Source: Saposhnikovia divaricata (taxonomy: Eukaryota; Streptophyta; Magnoliopsida; Apiales; Apiaceae). Taken from it: a stretch of DNA of 64,000 nt. The notes below the pieces were generated by a model that worked only from the letters and a program-made list of their open reading frames with translations, had not been told where the DNA came from and ran no database searches. Location of the stretch: positions 1,240,001 to 1,304,000 of the forward strand of contig CM071595.1 in NCBI GenBank assembly GCA_036435485.1, given 5' to 3'. How positions within the stretch are numbered: position 1 is the first letter of the stretch; the number at the start of each line of letters is the position of its first letter. Made by a program: the position numbers and the translations under genes. Shown here in pieces: positions 48,146 through 62,173 of this stretch.

Positions 48146-49666
48146 TGGTCCGACCCGATTTTTAACAATATCCTGTGTACTAACCCCTTTGAGGATTATC
48201 CAAAAACCGAGTTTTGACTATATCAGCTCCGATTCAGGTCTGAATTGCGTCAAATAAAATTTCGTTGAATTCCAATAACCCATAGGAACAAAATATGTAA
48301 AAATATCCTTAAAGTGGTCCGACTCGATTTTTAACAATATCCCGTGTACTAACCACTTTGAGGATTATCCGAAAACCGAGTTTCGTTCATATCAGCTCCG
48401 ATTCAGGTCTGAATTGCGTCAAATAAAATTTCGTTGAATTCCAATAACCCATAGGAACAAAATATTTAAAAATATCCACAAAATGGTCAGACCCGATTTT
48501 TAACAATATCCCGTGTACTAACCCCTTTGAGGATTATCCAAAAACCGAGTTTTGACTATATAAGCTCCGATTCAGGTCTGAATTGCGTCAAATAAAATTT
48601 CGTTGAATTCCAATAACCCATAGGAACAAAATATGTAAAAATATCCACAAAATGGTCCGACCCAATTTTTAACAATATCCCGTGTACTAACCCCTTTGAG
48701 AATTTTCCGAAAACCGAGTTTCGATAATATCAGCTCCGATTCCGGTCCGAACTGCGTCAAATAAAATTTTGTTGAATTCCAATAACCCATAGGAACAAAA
48801 TATTTAAAAATATCAACAAAATGGTCCGACCCGATTTTTAACAATATCCCGTGTACTAACCCCTTTGAGGATTATCCAAAAACCGAGTTTTGACTATATA
48901 AGCTCCGATTCAGGTCTGAATTGCGTCAAATAAAATTTCGTTGAATTCCAATAACCCATAGGAACAAAATATGTAAAAATATCCACAAAATGGTCCGACT
49001 CGATTTTTAACAATATCCCGTGTACTAACCCCTTTGAGGATTATCCAAAAACCGAGTTTTGACTATATAAGCTCCGATTCAGGTCTGAATTGCGTCAAAT
49101 AAAATTTCGTTGAATTCCAATAACCCATAGGAACAAAATATGTAAAAATATCCACAAAATGGTCCGACTCGATTTTTAACAATATCCCGTGTACTAACCC
49201 CTTTGAGGATTATCCAAAAACCGAGTTTTGACTATATCAGCTCCGATTCAGGTCTGAATTGCGTCAAATAAAATTTCGTTGAATTCCAATAACCCATAGG
49301 AACAAAATATGTAAAAATATCCTTAAAATGGTCCGACTCGATTTTTAACAATATCCCGTGTACTAACCACTTTGGGGATTATCCGAAAAACGAGTTTCGT
49401 TCATATCAGCTCCGATTCAGGTCTGAATTGCGTCAAATAAAATTTCGTTGAATTCCAATAACCCATAGGAACAAAATATTTAAAAATATCAACAAAATGG
49501 TCCGACCCGATTTTTAACAATATCCCGTGTACTAACCCCTTTGAGGATTATCCAAAAACCGAGTTTTGACTATATAAGCTCCGATTCAGGTCTGAATTGC
49601 GTCAAATAAAATTTCGTTGAATTCCAATAACCCATAGGAACAAAATATGTAAAAATATCCACAAAA
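48146..49666 (+). repeat. Decayed third 10-mer start and F-F-G'-A unit
   Basis: Order D A H B2' F F G' A F. The first five follow the 10-mer; then F-F-G'-A starts at 48822 and F-F begins again at 49498, 676 bp later. The B2' at 48653 has private CCCAATTT, TTTCGATAATATC and TTTTGTTG. The A at 49329 keeps GAAAAACGAG, linking it to the hybrid at 47470. Confidence 0.82.
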
Positions 49667-51525
49667 TGGTCCGACTCGATTTTTAACAATATCCCGTGTA
49701 CTAACCCCTTTGAGGATTATCCAAAAACCGAGTTTTGACTATATAAGCTCCGATTCAGGTCTGAATTGCGTCAAATAAAATTTCGTTGAATTCCAATAAC
49801 CCATAGGAACAAAATATGTAAAAATATCCACAAAATGGTCCGACTCGATTTTTAACAATATCCCGTGTACTAACCCCTTTGAGGATTATCCAAAAACCGA
49901 GTTTTGACTATATCAGCTCCGATTCAGGTCTGAATTGCGTCAAATAAAATTTCGTTGAATTCCAATAACCCATAGGAACAAAATATTTAAAAATATCCAC
50001 AAAATGGTCCGACCCGATTTTTAACAATATCCCGTGTACTAACCCCTTTGAGAATTTTCCGAAAACCGAGTTTCGATCATATCAGCTCCGATTCCGGTCT
50101 GAATTGCGTCAAATAAAATTTCGTTTAATTACAATAACCCATAGGAACAAAATATGTAAAAATATCCACAAAATGGTCCGACTCGATTTTTAACAATATC
50201 CCGTGTACTAACCCCTTTGAGGATTATCCAAAAACCGAGTTTTGACTATATAAGCTCCGATACAGGTCTGAATTGTGTCAAATAAAATTTCGTTGAATTC
50301 CAATAACCCATAGGAACAAAATATTTGAAAATATCAACAAAATGGTCCGACCCGATTTTTAACAATATCCCGTGTACTAACCCCTTTGAGGATTATCCAA
50401 AAACCGAGTTTTGACTATATCAGCTCCGATTCAGGTCTGAATTGCGTCAAATAAAATTTCGTTGAATTCCAATAACCCATAGGAACAAAATATGTAAAAA
50501 TATCCTTAAAATGGTCCGACTCGATTTTTAACAATATCCCGTGTACTAACCACTTTGAGGATTATCCGAAAACCGAGTTTCGTTCATATCAGCTCCGATT
50601 CAGGTCTGAATTGCGTCAAATAAAATTTCGTTGAATTCCAATAACCCATATGAACAAAATATTTAAAAATATCCACAAAATGGTCCAACCCGATTTTTAA
50701 CAATATCCCGTGTACTAACCCCTTTGAGAATTTTCCGAAAACCGAGTTTCGATCATATCAGCTCCGATTCCGGTCCGAACTGCGTCAAATAAAATTTTGT
50801 TGAATTCCAATAACTCATATGAACAAAATATGTAAAAATATCCACAAAATGGTCCGACTCGATTTTTAACAATATCCCGTGTACTAACTCCTTTGAGGAT
50901 TATCCAAAAACCGAGTTTTGACTATATAAGCTCCGATACAGGTCTGAATTGTGTCAAATAAAATTTCGTTGAATTCCAATAACCCATAGGAACAAAATAT
51001 TTAAAAATATCAACAAAATGGTCCGACCCGATTTTTAACAATATCCCGTGTACTAACCCCTTTGAGGATTATCCAAAAACCAAGTTTTGACTATATCAGC
51101 TCCGATTCAGGTCTGAATTGCGTCAAATAAAATTTCGTTGAATTCCAATAACCCATAGGAACAAAATATGTAAAAATATCCTTAAAATGGTCATACTCGA
51201 TTTTTAACAATATCCCGTGTACTAACCACTTTGAGGATTATCCGAAAACCGAGTTTCGTTCATATCAGCTCCGATTCAGGTCTGAATTGCGTCAAATAAA
51301 ATTTCGTTGAATTCCAATAACCCATATGAACAAAATATTTAAAAATAACCACAAAATGGTCCGACCCGATTTTTAACAATATCCCGTGTACTAACCCCTT
51401 TGAGAATGTTCCGAAAACCGAGTTTCGATCATATCAGCTCCGATTCCGGTCCGAATTGCGTCAAATAAAATTTTGTTGAATTCCAATAACCCATAGGAAC
51501 AAAATATGTAAAAATATCCACAAAA
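49667..51525 (+). repeat. 11-mer higher-order repeat F-G-B''-C-D-A-B-C-D-A-B, copy 1 (1859 bp)
   Basis: A-B-C-D monomers return here. Private markers: CATATGAACAA (ends of the A at 50512 and of the B at 50681), TCCAACCCG, AACTCCTTTG, TGGTCATACTC (51188), AAAAATAACCAC and GAATGTTCCG, ATTTGAAAATATC. All recur at offset 1859. Confidence 0.91.
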
Positions 51526-53384
51526 TGGTCCGACTCGATTTTTAACAATATCCCGTGTACTAACCCCTTTGAGGATTATCCAAAAACCGAGTTTTGACTA
51601 TATAAGCTCCGATTCAGGTCTGAATTGCGTCAAATAAAATTTCGTTGAATTCCAATAACCCATAGGAACAAAATATGTAAAAATATCCACAAAATGGTCC
51701 GACTCGATTTTTAACAATATCCCGTGTACTAACCCCTTTGAGGATTATCCAAAAACCGAGTTTTGACTATATCAGCTCCGATTCAGGTCTGAATTGCGTC
51801 AAATAAAATTTCGTTGAATTCCAATAACCCATAGGAACAAAATATTTAAAAATATCCACAAAATGGTCCGACCCGATTTTTAACAATATCCCGTGTACTA
51901 ACCCCTTTGAGAATTTTCCGAAAACCGAGTTTCGATCATATCAGCTCCGATTCCGGTCTGAATTGCGTCAAATAAAATTTCGTTTAATTACAATAACCCA
52001 TAGGAACAAAATATGTAAAAATATCCACAAAATGGTCCGACTCGATTTTTAACAATATCCCGTGTACTAACCCCTTTGAGGATTATCCAAAAACCGAGTT
52101 TTGACTATATAAGCTCCGATACAGGTCTGAATTGTGTCAAATAAAATTTCGTTGAATTCCAATAACCCATAGGAACAAAATATTTGAAAATATCAACAAA
52201 ATGGTCCGACCCGATTTTTAACAATATCCCGTGTACTAACCCCTTTGAGGATTATCCAAAAACCGAGTTTTGACTATATCAGCTCCGATTCAGGTCTGAA
52301 TTGCGTCAAATAAAATTTCGTTGAATTCCAATAACCCATAGGAACAAAATATGTAAAAATATCCTTAAAATGGTCCGACTCGATTTTTAACAATATCCCG
52401 TGTACTAACCACTTTGAGGATTATCCGAAAACCGAGTTTCGTTCATATCAGCTCCGATTCAGGTCTGAATTGCGTCAAATAAAATTTCGTTGAATTCCAA
52501 TAACCCATATGAACAAAATATTTAAAAATATCCACAAAATGGTCCAACCCGATTTTTAACAATATCCCGTGTACTAACCCCTTTGAGAATTTTCCGAAAA
52601 CCGAGTTTCGATCATATCAGCTCCGATTCCGGTCCGAACTGCGTCAAATAAAATTTTGTTGAATTCCAATAACTCATATGAACAAAATATGTAAAAATAT
52701 CCACAAAATGGTCCGACTCGATTTTTAACAATATCCCGTGTACTAACTCCTTTCAGGATTATCCAAAAACCGAGTTTTGACTATATAAGCTCCGATACAG
52801 GTCTGAATTGTGTCAAATAAAATTTCGTTGAATTCCAATAACCCATAGGAACAAAATATTTAAAAATATCAACAAAATGGTCCGACCCGATTTTTAACAA
52901 TATCCCGTGTACTAACCCCTTTGAGGATTATCCAAAAACCGAGTTTTGACTATATCAGCTCCGATTCAGGTCTGAATTGCGTCAAATAAAATTTCGTTGA
53001 ATTCCAATAACCCATAGGAACAAAATATGTAAAAATATCCTTAAAATGGTCATACTCGATTTTTAACAATATCCCGTGTACTAACCACTTTGAGGATTAT
53101 CCGAAAACCGAGTTTCGTTCATATCAGCTCCGATTCAGGTCTGAATTGCGTCAAATAAAATTTCGTTGAATTCCAATAACCCATATGAACAAAATATTTA
53201 AAAATAACCACAAAATGGTCCGACCCGATTTTTAACAATATCCCGTGTACTAACCCCTTTGAGAATGTTCCGAAAACCGAGTTTCGATCATATCAGCTCC
53301 GATTCCGGTCCGAATTGCGTCAAATAAAATTTTGTTGAATTCCAATAACCCATAGGAACAAAATATGTAAAAATATCCACAAAA
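51526..53384 (+). repeat. 11-mer higher-order repeat, copy 2 (1859 bp)
   Basis: Same eleven monomers as 49667..51525 with all private markers at +1859 (CGTTTAATTAC 50122/51981, TGGTCATACTC 51188/53047). Differences are single bases, such as CCTTTCAGG in the C at 52709 and CCGAG for CCAAG in D. The next monomer is C rather than F, which ends the duplication. Confidence 0.91.
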
Positions 53385-55751
53385 TGGTCCGACTCGATTT
53401 TTAACAATATCCCGTGTACTAACCCCTTTGAGGATTATCCAAAAACCGAGTTTTGACTATATAAGCTCCGATACAGGTCTGAATTGTGTCAAATAAAATT
53501 TCGTTGAATTCCAATAACCCATAGGAACAAAATATTTAAAAATTTCAACAAAATGGTCCGACCCGATTTTTAACAATATCCCGTGTACTAACCCCTTTGA
53601 GGATTATCCAAAAACCGAGTTTTTGACTATATCAGCTCCGATTCAGGTCTGAATTGCGTCAAATAAAATTTCGTTGAATTCCAATAACCCATAGGAACAA
53701 AATATGTAAAAATATCCTTAAAATGGTCCGACTCGATTTTTAACAATATCCCGTGTACTAACCACTTTGAGGATTATCCGAAAACCGAGTTTCGTTCATA
53801 TCAGCTCCGATTCAGGTCTGAATTGCGTCAAATAAAATTTCGTTGAATTCCAATAACCCATATGAACAAAATATTTAAAAATATCCACAAAATGGTCTGA
53901 CCCGATTTTTAACAATATCCCGTGTACTAACCCCTTTGAGAATGTTCCGAAAACCGAGTTTCGATCATATCAGCTCCGATTCCGGTCCGAACTGCGTCAA
54001 ATAAAATTTTGTTGAATTCCAATAACCCATAGGAACAAAATATGTAAAAATATCCACAAAATGGTCCGACTCGATTTTTAACAATATCCCGTGTTCTAAC
54101 CCCTTTGAGGATTATCCAAAAACCGGGTTTTGACTTTATAAGCTCCGATACAGGTCTGAATTGTGTCAAATAAAATTTCGTTGAATTCCAATAACCCATA
54201 GGAACAAAATATTTAAAAATATCAACAAAATGGTCCGACCCGATTTTTAACAATATCCCGTGTACTAACCCCTTTAAGGATTATCCAAAAACCGAGTTTT
54301 GACTATATCAGCTCCGATTCAGGTCTGAATTGCGTCAAATAAAATTTCGTTGAATTCCAATAACCCATACGAACAAAATATGTAAAAATATCCTTAAAAT
54401 GGTCCGACTCGATTTTTAACAATATCCCGTGTACTAACCACTTTGAGGATTATCCGAAAACCGAGTTTCGTTCATATCAGCTCCGATTCAGGTCTGAATT
54501 GCGTCAAATAAAATTTCGTTGAATTCCAATAACCCATATGAACAAAATATTTAAAAATATCCTCAAAATGGTCCGACCCGATTTTTAACAATATCCCGTG
54601 TACTAACCCTTTTGAGAATTTTCCGAAAACCGAGTTTCGATCATATCAGCTTCGATTCTGGTCTGAATTGCGTCAAATAAAATTTCGTTGAATTCCAATA
54701 ACCCATAGGAACAAAATATTTAAAAATATCCACAAAATGGTCCGACTCGATTTTTAACAATATCCCGTGTACTAACCCCTTTGAGGATTATCCAAAAACC
54801 GAGTTTTGACTATATCAGCTCCGATTCAGGTCTGAATTGCGTCAAATAAAATTTCGTTGAATTCCAATAACCCATAGGAACAAAATATGTAAAAATATCC
54901 TTAAAGTGGTCCGACTCGATTTTTAACAATATCCCGTGTACTAACCACTTTGAGGATTATCCGAAAACCGAGTTTCGTTCATATCAGCTCCGATTCAGGT
55001 CTGAATTGCGTCAAATAAAATTTTGTTGAATTCCAATAACGCATAGGAACAAAATATTTAAAAATATCCACAAAATGGTCAGACCCGATTTTTAACAATA
55101 TCCCGTGTACTAACCCCTTTGAGAATTTTCCGAAAACCGAGTTTCAATCATATCAGCTCCGATTCCGGTCTGAATTGCGTCAAATAAAATTTCGTTGAAT
55201 TCCAATAACCCATAGGAACAAAATATTTAAAAATATCCACAAAATGGTCCGACTCGATTTTTAACAATATCCCGTGTACTAACCCCTTTGAGGATTATCC
55301 AAAAACCGAGTTTTGACTATATAAGCTCCGATTCAGGTCTGAATTGCGTCAAATAAAATTTCGTTGAATTCCAATAACCCATAGGAACAAAATATGTAAA
55401 AATATCCACAAAATGGTCCGACTCAATTTTTAACAATATCCCGTGTACTAACCCCTTTGAGGATTATCCAAAAACCGAGTTTTGACTATATGAGCTCCGA
55501 TTCTGGTCTGAATTGCGTCAAATAAAATTTCGTTGAATTCCAATAACCCATAGGAACAAAATATTTAAAAATATCAACAAAATGGTCCGACCCGATTTTT
55601 AACAATATCCCGTGTACTAACCCCTTTGAGGATTATCCAAAAACCGAGTTTTGACTATATCAGCTCCGATTCAGGTCTGAATTGCGTCAAATAAAATTTC
55701 GTTGAATTCCAATAACCCATAGGAACAAAATATGTAAAAATATCCTTAAAG
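53385..55751 (+). repeat. Mixed block C-D-A-B-C-D-A-E/B-G'-A-E-F-G-D
   Basis: Fourteen monomers, 2367 bp, with one 170-bp monomer. The left half continues the A-B-C-D type with CATATGAAC and GAATGTTCC (53893). The right half, 54907..55751, is an A-E-F-G-D unit like those at 29557 and 31754. The junction monomer at 54569 is B-like in front and E-like behind, with private CTTCGATTCTGG. Relatively many private single changes suggest older, less homogenised DNA. Confidence 0.8.
53554..53723 (+). repeat. 170-bp type D monomer
   Basis: GAGTTTTTGAC has five T where D normally has four. This is the only net insertion I found in the window. AATTTCAAC, in the tail of the preceding monomer (53385), is a further private change next to it. 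Confidence 0.87.
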
Positions 55752-58117
55752 TGGTCCGACTCAATTTTTAACAATATCCCGTGTACTAACCACTTTGACG
55801 ATTATCCGAAAATCGAGTTTCGTTCATATCAGCTCCGATTCAGGTCTGAATTGCGTCAAATAAAATTTCGTTGAATTCCAATAACCCATAGGAACAAAAT
55901 ATTTAAAAATATCCACAAAATGGTCAGACCCGATTTTTAACAATATCCCGTGTACTAACCCCTTTGAGAATTTTCCGAAAACCGAGTTTCAATCATATCA
56001 GCTCCGATTCCGGTCTGAATTGCGTCAAATAAAATTTCGTTGAATTCCAATAACCCATAGGAACAAAATATTTAAAAATATCCACAAAATGGTCCGACTC
56101 AATTTTTAACAATATCCCGTGTACTAACCCCTTTGAGGATTATCCAAAAACCGAGTTTTGACGATATAAGCTCCGATTCAGGTCTGAATTGCGTCAAATA
56201 AAATTTCGTTGAATTCCAATAACCCATAGGAACAAAATATGTAAAAATATCCACAAAATGGTCCGACCCGATTTTTAACAATATCCCGTGTACTAACCCC
56301 TTTAAGAATTTTCCGAAAACCGAGTTTCGATCATATCAGCTCCGATTCCGGTCCGAACTGCGTCAAATAAAATTTTGTTGAATTCCAATAACCCATAGGA
56401 ACAAAATATGTAAAAATATCCACAAAATGGTCCGACTCGATTTTTAACAATATCCCGTGTACTAACCCCTTTGAGGATTATCCAAAAACCGAGTTTTGAC
56501 TATAAAAGCTCCGATACAGGTCTGAATTGTGTCAAATAAAATTTTGTTGAATTCCAATAACCCATAGGAACAAAATATTTAAAAATATCAACAAAATGGT
56601 CCGACCCGATTTTTAACAATATCCCGTGTACTAACCCCTTTGAGGATTATCCAAAAACCGAGTTTTGACTATATCAGCTCCGATTCACGTCTGAATTGCG
56701 TCAAATAAAATTTCGTTGAATTCCAATAACCCATTGGAACAAAATATGTAAAAATATCCTTAAAATGGTCCGACTCGAGTTTTAACAATATCCCGTGTAC
56801 TAACCACTTTGAGGATTATCCGAAAACCGAGTTTCGTTCATATCAGCTCCGATTCAGGTCTGAATTGCGTCAAATAAAATTTCGTTGAATTCCAATAACC
56901 CATATGAACAAAATATTTAAAAATATCCACAAAATGGTCCGACCCGATTTTTAACAATATCCCGTGTACTAACCCTTTTGAGAATTTTCCGAAAACCGAG
57001 TTTCGATCATATCAGCTCCGATTCCGGTCCGAACTGCGTCAAATAAAATTTCGTTGAATTCCAATAACCCATAGGAACAAAATATTTAAAAATATCAACA
57101 AAATGGTCCGACTCGATTTTTAACAATATCCCGTGTACTAACTCCTTTGAGGATTATCCAAAAACCGAGTTTTGACTATATAAGCTCCGATACAGGTCTG
57201 AATTGTGTCAAATAAAATTTCGTTGAATTCCAATAACCCATAGGAACAAAATATTTAAAAATATCAACAAAATGGTCCGACTCGATTTTTAACAATATCC
57301 CGTGTACTAACCCCTTTGAGGATTATCCAAAAACCGAGTTTTGACTATATCAGCTCCGATTCAGGTCTGAATTGCGTCAAATAAAATTTCGTTGAATTCC
57401 AATAACCCATAGGAACAAAATATGTAAAAATATCCTTAAAATGGTCCGACTCGATTTTTAACAATATCCCGTGTACTAACCACTTTGGGGATTATCCGAA
57501 AACCGAGTTTCGTTCATATCAGCTCCGATTCAGGTCTGAATTGCGTCAAATAAAATTTCGTTGAATTCCAATAACCCATAGGAACAAAATATTTAAAAAT
57601 ATCCACAAAATGGTCCGACCCGATTTTTAACAATATCCCGTGTACTAACCCCTTTGAGAATTTTCCGAAAACCGAGTTTCGATCATATCAGCTCCGATTC
57701 CGGTCTGAATTGCGTCAAATAAAATTTCGTTTAATTACAATAACCCATAGGAACAAAATATGTAAAAATATCCACAAAATGGTCCGACTCGATTTTTAAC
57801 AATATCCCGTGTACTAACCCCTTTGAGGATTATCCAAAAACCGAGTTTTGACTATATAAGCTCCGATACAGGTCTGAATTGTGTCAAATAAAATTTCGTT
57901 GAATTCCAATAACCCATAGGAACAAAATATTTAAAAATATCAACAAAATGGTCCGACCCGATTTTTAACAATATCCCGTGTACTAACCCCTTTGAGGATT
58001 ATCCAAAAACCGAGTTTTGACTATATAAGCTCCGATTCAGGTCTGAATTGCGTCAAATAAAATTTCGTTGAATTCCAATAACCCATAGGAACAAAATATG
58101 TAAAAATATCCTTAAAG
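55752..58117 (+). repeat. 14-mer higher-order repeat, copy 1 (2366 bp)
   Basis: Order A E F B C D A B2' C D A B'' C F. Markers: TTTGACGATT with AAAATCGAG, GACGATATAAG, CCTTTAAGAAT, GACTATAAAAG, GATTCACG, CCATTGGAAC and TCGAGTTTTAAC. All recur at +2366 = 14 x 169. Confidence 0.92.
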
Positions 58118-60314
58118 TGGTCCGACTCAATTTTTAACAATATCCCGTGTACTAACCACTTTGACGATTATCCGAAAATCGAGTTTCGTTCATATCAGCT
58201 CCGATTCAGGTCTGAATTGCGTCAAATAAAATTTCGTTGAATTCCAATAACCCATAGGAACAAAATATTTAAAAATATCCACAAAATGGTCAGACCCGAT
58301 TTTTAACAATATCCCGTGTACTAACCCCTTTGAGAATTTTCCGAAAACCGAGTTTCAATCATATCAGCTCCGATTCCGGTCTGAATTGCGTCAAATAAAA
58401 TTTCGTTGAATTCCAATAACCCATAGGAACAAAATATTTAAAAATATCCACAAAATGGTCCGACTCAATTTTTAACAATATCCCGTGTACTAACCCCTTT
58501 GAGGATTATCCAAAAACCGAGTTTTGACGATATAAGCTCCGATTCAGGTCTGAATTGCGTCAAATAAAATTTCGTTGAATTCCAATAACCCATAGGAACA
58601 AAATATGTAAAAATATCCACAAAATGGTCCGACCCGATTTTTAACAATATCCCGTGTACTAACCCCTTTAAGAATTTTCCGAAAACCGAGTTTCGATCAT
58701 ATCAGCTCCGATTCCGGTCCGAACTGCGTCAAATAAAATTTTGTTGAATTCCAATAACCCATAGGAACAAAATATGTAAAAATATCCACAAAATGGTCCG
58801 ACTCGATTTTTAACAATATCCCGTGTACTAACCCCTTTGAGGATTATCCAAAAACCGAGTTTTGACTATAAAAGCTCCGATACAGGTCTGAATTGTGTCA
58901 AATAAAATTTTGTTGAATTCCAATAACCCATAGGAACAAAATATTTAAAAATATCAACAAAATGGTCCGACCCGATTTTTAACAATATCCCGTGTACTAA
59001 CCCCTTTGAGGATTATCCAAAAACCGAGTTTTGACTATATCAGCTCCGATTCACGTCTGAATTGCGTCAAATAAAATTTCGTTGAATTCCAATAACCCAT
59101 TGGAACAAAATATGTAAAAATATCCTTAAAATGGTCCGACTCGAGTTTTAACAATATCCCGTGTACTAACCACTTTGAGGATTATCCGAAAACCGAGTTT
59201 CGTTCATATCAGCTCCGATTCAGGTCTGAATTGCGTCAAATAAAATTTCGTTGAATTCCAATAACCCATATGAACAAAATATTTAAAAATATCCACAAAA
59301 TGGTCCGACCCGATTTTTAACAATATCCCGTGTACTAACCCTTTTGAGAATTTTCCGAAAACCGAGTTTCGATCATATCAGCTCCGATTCCGGTCCGAAC
59401 TGCGTCAAATAAAATTTCGTTGAATTCCAATAACCCATAGGAACAAAATATTTAAAAATATCAACAAAATGGTCCGACTCGATTTTTAACAATATCCCGT
59501 GTACTAACTCCTTTGAGGATTATCCAAAAACCGAGTTTTGACTATATAAGCTCCGATACAGGTCTGAATTGTGTCAAATAAAATTTCGTTGAATTCCAAT
59601 AACCCATAGGAACAAAATATTTAAAAATATCAACAAAATGGTCCGACTCGATTTTTAACAATATCCCGTGTACTAACCCCTTTGAGGATTATCCAAAAAC
59701 CGAGTTTTGACTATATCAGCTCCGATTCAGGTCTGAATTGCGTCAAATAAAATTTCGTTGAATTCCAATAACCCATAGGAACAAAATATGTAAAAATATC
59801 CTTAAAATGGTCCGACTCGATTTTTAACAATATCCCGTGTACTAACCACTTTGGGGATTATCCGAAAACCGAGTTTCGTTCATATCAGCTCCGATTCAGG
59901 TCTGAATTGCGTCAAATAAAATTTCGTTGAATTCCAATAACCCATAGGAACAAAATATTTAAAAATATCCACAAAATGGTCCGACCCGATTTTTAACAAT
60001 ATCCCGTGTACTAACCCCTTTGAGAATTTTCCGAAAACCGAGTTTCGATCATATCAGCTCCGATTCCGGTCTGAATTGCGTCAAATAAAATTTCGTTTAA
60101 TTACAATAACCCATAGGAACAAAATATGTAAAAATATCCACAAAATGGTCCGACTCGATTTTTAACAATATCCCGTGTACTAACCCCTTTGAGGATTATC
60201 CAAAAACCGAGTTTTGACTATATAAGCTCCGATACAGGTCTGAATTGTGTCAAATAAAATTTCGTTGAATTCCAATAACCCATAGGAACAAAATATTTAA
60301 AAATATCAACAAAA
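58118..60314 (+). repeat. 14-mer higher-order repeat, copy 2 (13 full monomers)
   Basis: Matches 55752..57948 marker for marker. The fourteenth monomer (F, 60315) starts the same but ends CCACAAAA where copy 1 ends CCTTAAAG, so the array passes into the 11-mer there. Confidence 0.92.
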
Positions 60315-62173
60315 TGGTCCGACCCGATTTTTAACAATATCCCGTGTACTAACCCCTTTGAGGATTATCCAAAAACCGAGTTTTGACTATATAAGCTCCG
60401 ATTCAGGTCTGAATTGCGTCAAATAAAATTTCGTTGAATTCCAATAACCCATAGGAACAAAATATGTAAAAATATCCACAAAATGGTCCGACCCGATTTT
60501 TAACAATATCCCGTGTACTAACCCCTTTGAGAATTTTCCGAAAACCGAGTTTCGATCATATCAGCTCCGATTCCGGTCCGAACTGCGTCAAATAAAATTT
60601 CGTTGAATTCCAATAACCCATAGGAACAAAATATTTAAAAATATCAACAAAATGGTCCGACCCGATTTTTAACAATATCCTGTGTACTAACCCCTTTGAG
60701 GATTATCCAAAAACCGAGTTTTGACTATATCAGCTCCGATTCAGGTCTGAATTGCGTCAAATAAAATTTCGTTGAATTCCAATAACCCATAGGAACAAAA
60801 TATGTAAAAATATCCTTAAAGTGGTCCGACTCGATTTTTAACAATATCCCGTGTACTAACCACTTTGAGGATTATCCGAAAACCGAGTTTCGTTCATATC
60901 AGCTCCGATTCAGGTCTGAATTGCGTCAAATAAAATTTCGTTGAATTCCAATAACCCATAGGAACAAAATATTTAAAAATATCCACAAAATGGTCAGACC
61001 CGATTTTTAACAATATCCCGTGTACTAACCCCTTTGAGGATTATCCAAAAACCGAGTTTTGACTATATAAGCTCCGATTCAGGTCTGAATTGCGTCAAAT
61101 AAAATTTCGTTGAATTCCAATAACCCATAGGAACAAAATATGTAAAAATATCCACAAAATGGTCCGACCCGATTTTTAACAATATCCCGTGTACTAACCC
61201 CTTTGAGAATTTTCCGAAAACCGAGTTTCGATCATATCAGCTCCGATTCCGGTCCGAACTGCGTCAAATAAAATTTCGTTGAATTCCAATAACCCATAGG
61301 AACAAAATATTTAAAAATATCAACAAAATGGTCCGACCCGATTTTTAACAATATCCCGTGTACTAACCCCTTTGAGGATTATCCAAAAACCGAGTTTTGA
61401 CTATATAAGCTCCGATTCAGGTCTGAATTGCGTCAAATAAAATTTCGTTGAATTCCAATAACCCATAGGAACAAAATATGTAAAAATATCCACAAAATGG
61501 TCCGACTCGATTTTTAACAATATCCCGTGTACTAACCCCTTTGAGGATTATCCAAAAACCGAGTTTTGACTATATCAGCTCCGATTCAGGTCTGAATTGC
61601 GTCAAATAAAATTTCGTTGAATTCCAATAACCCATAGGAACAAAATATGTAAAAATATCCTTAAAATGGTCCGACTCGATTTTTAACAATATCCCGTGTA
61701 CTAACCACTTTGGGGATTATCCGAAAACCGAGTTTCGTTCATATCAGCTCCGATTCAGGTCTGAATTGCGTCAAATAAAATTTCGTTGAATTCCAATAAC
61801 CCATAGGAACAAAATATTTAAAAATATCCACAAAATGGTCCGACCCGATTTTTAACAATATCCCGTGTACTAACCCCTTTGAGAATTTTCCGAAAACCGA
61901 GTTTCGATCATATCAGCTCCGATTCCGGTCTGAATTGCGTCAAATAAAATTTCGTTTAATTACAATAACCCATAGGAACAAAATATGTAAAAATATCCAC
62001 AAAATGGTCCGACTCGATTTTTAACAATATCCCGTGTACTAACCCCTTTGAGGATTATCCAAAAACCGAGTTTTGACTATATAAGCTCCGATACAGGTCT
62101 GAATTGTGTCAAATAAAATTTCGTTGAATTCCAATAACCCATAGGAACAAAATATTTAAAAATATCAACAAAA
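60315..62173 (+). repeat. 11-mer higher-order repeat, recurrence of 40204..42062 (1859 bp)
   Basis: Order F B2' D A H B2' F G' A B'' C, identical in order to 40204..42062. Offset is 20,111 bp = 119 x 169. TCCTGTG at 60681 and CGTTTAATTAC at 61953 match 40570 and 41842. Confidence 0.91.

Noticed and set aside
48572..48844. 90-codon minus-strand ORF
   Set aside because: Satellite frame through the H monomer at 48484 and the B2' at 48653; no coding evidence.
53927..54253. Open reading frame of 108 codons on the minus strand, the longest here
   Set aside because: It runs through the satellite monomers. Because 169 is one more than a multiple of 3, the frame rotates in each monomer and an ORF survives only where type-specific substitutions remove stops. 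No start context, domain or codon signal supports a gene.
56099..56281. 60-codon minus-strand ORF and its identical copy at 58465..58647
   Set aside because: Identical because of the 14-mer duplication (offset 2366); satellite sequence only.
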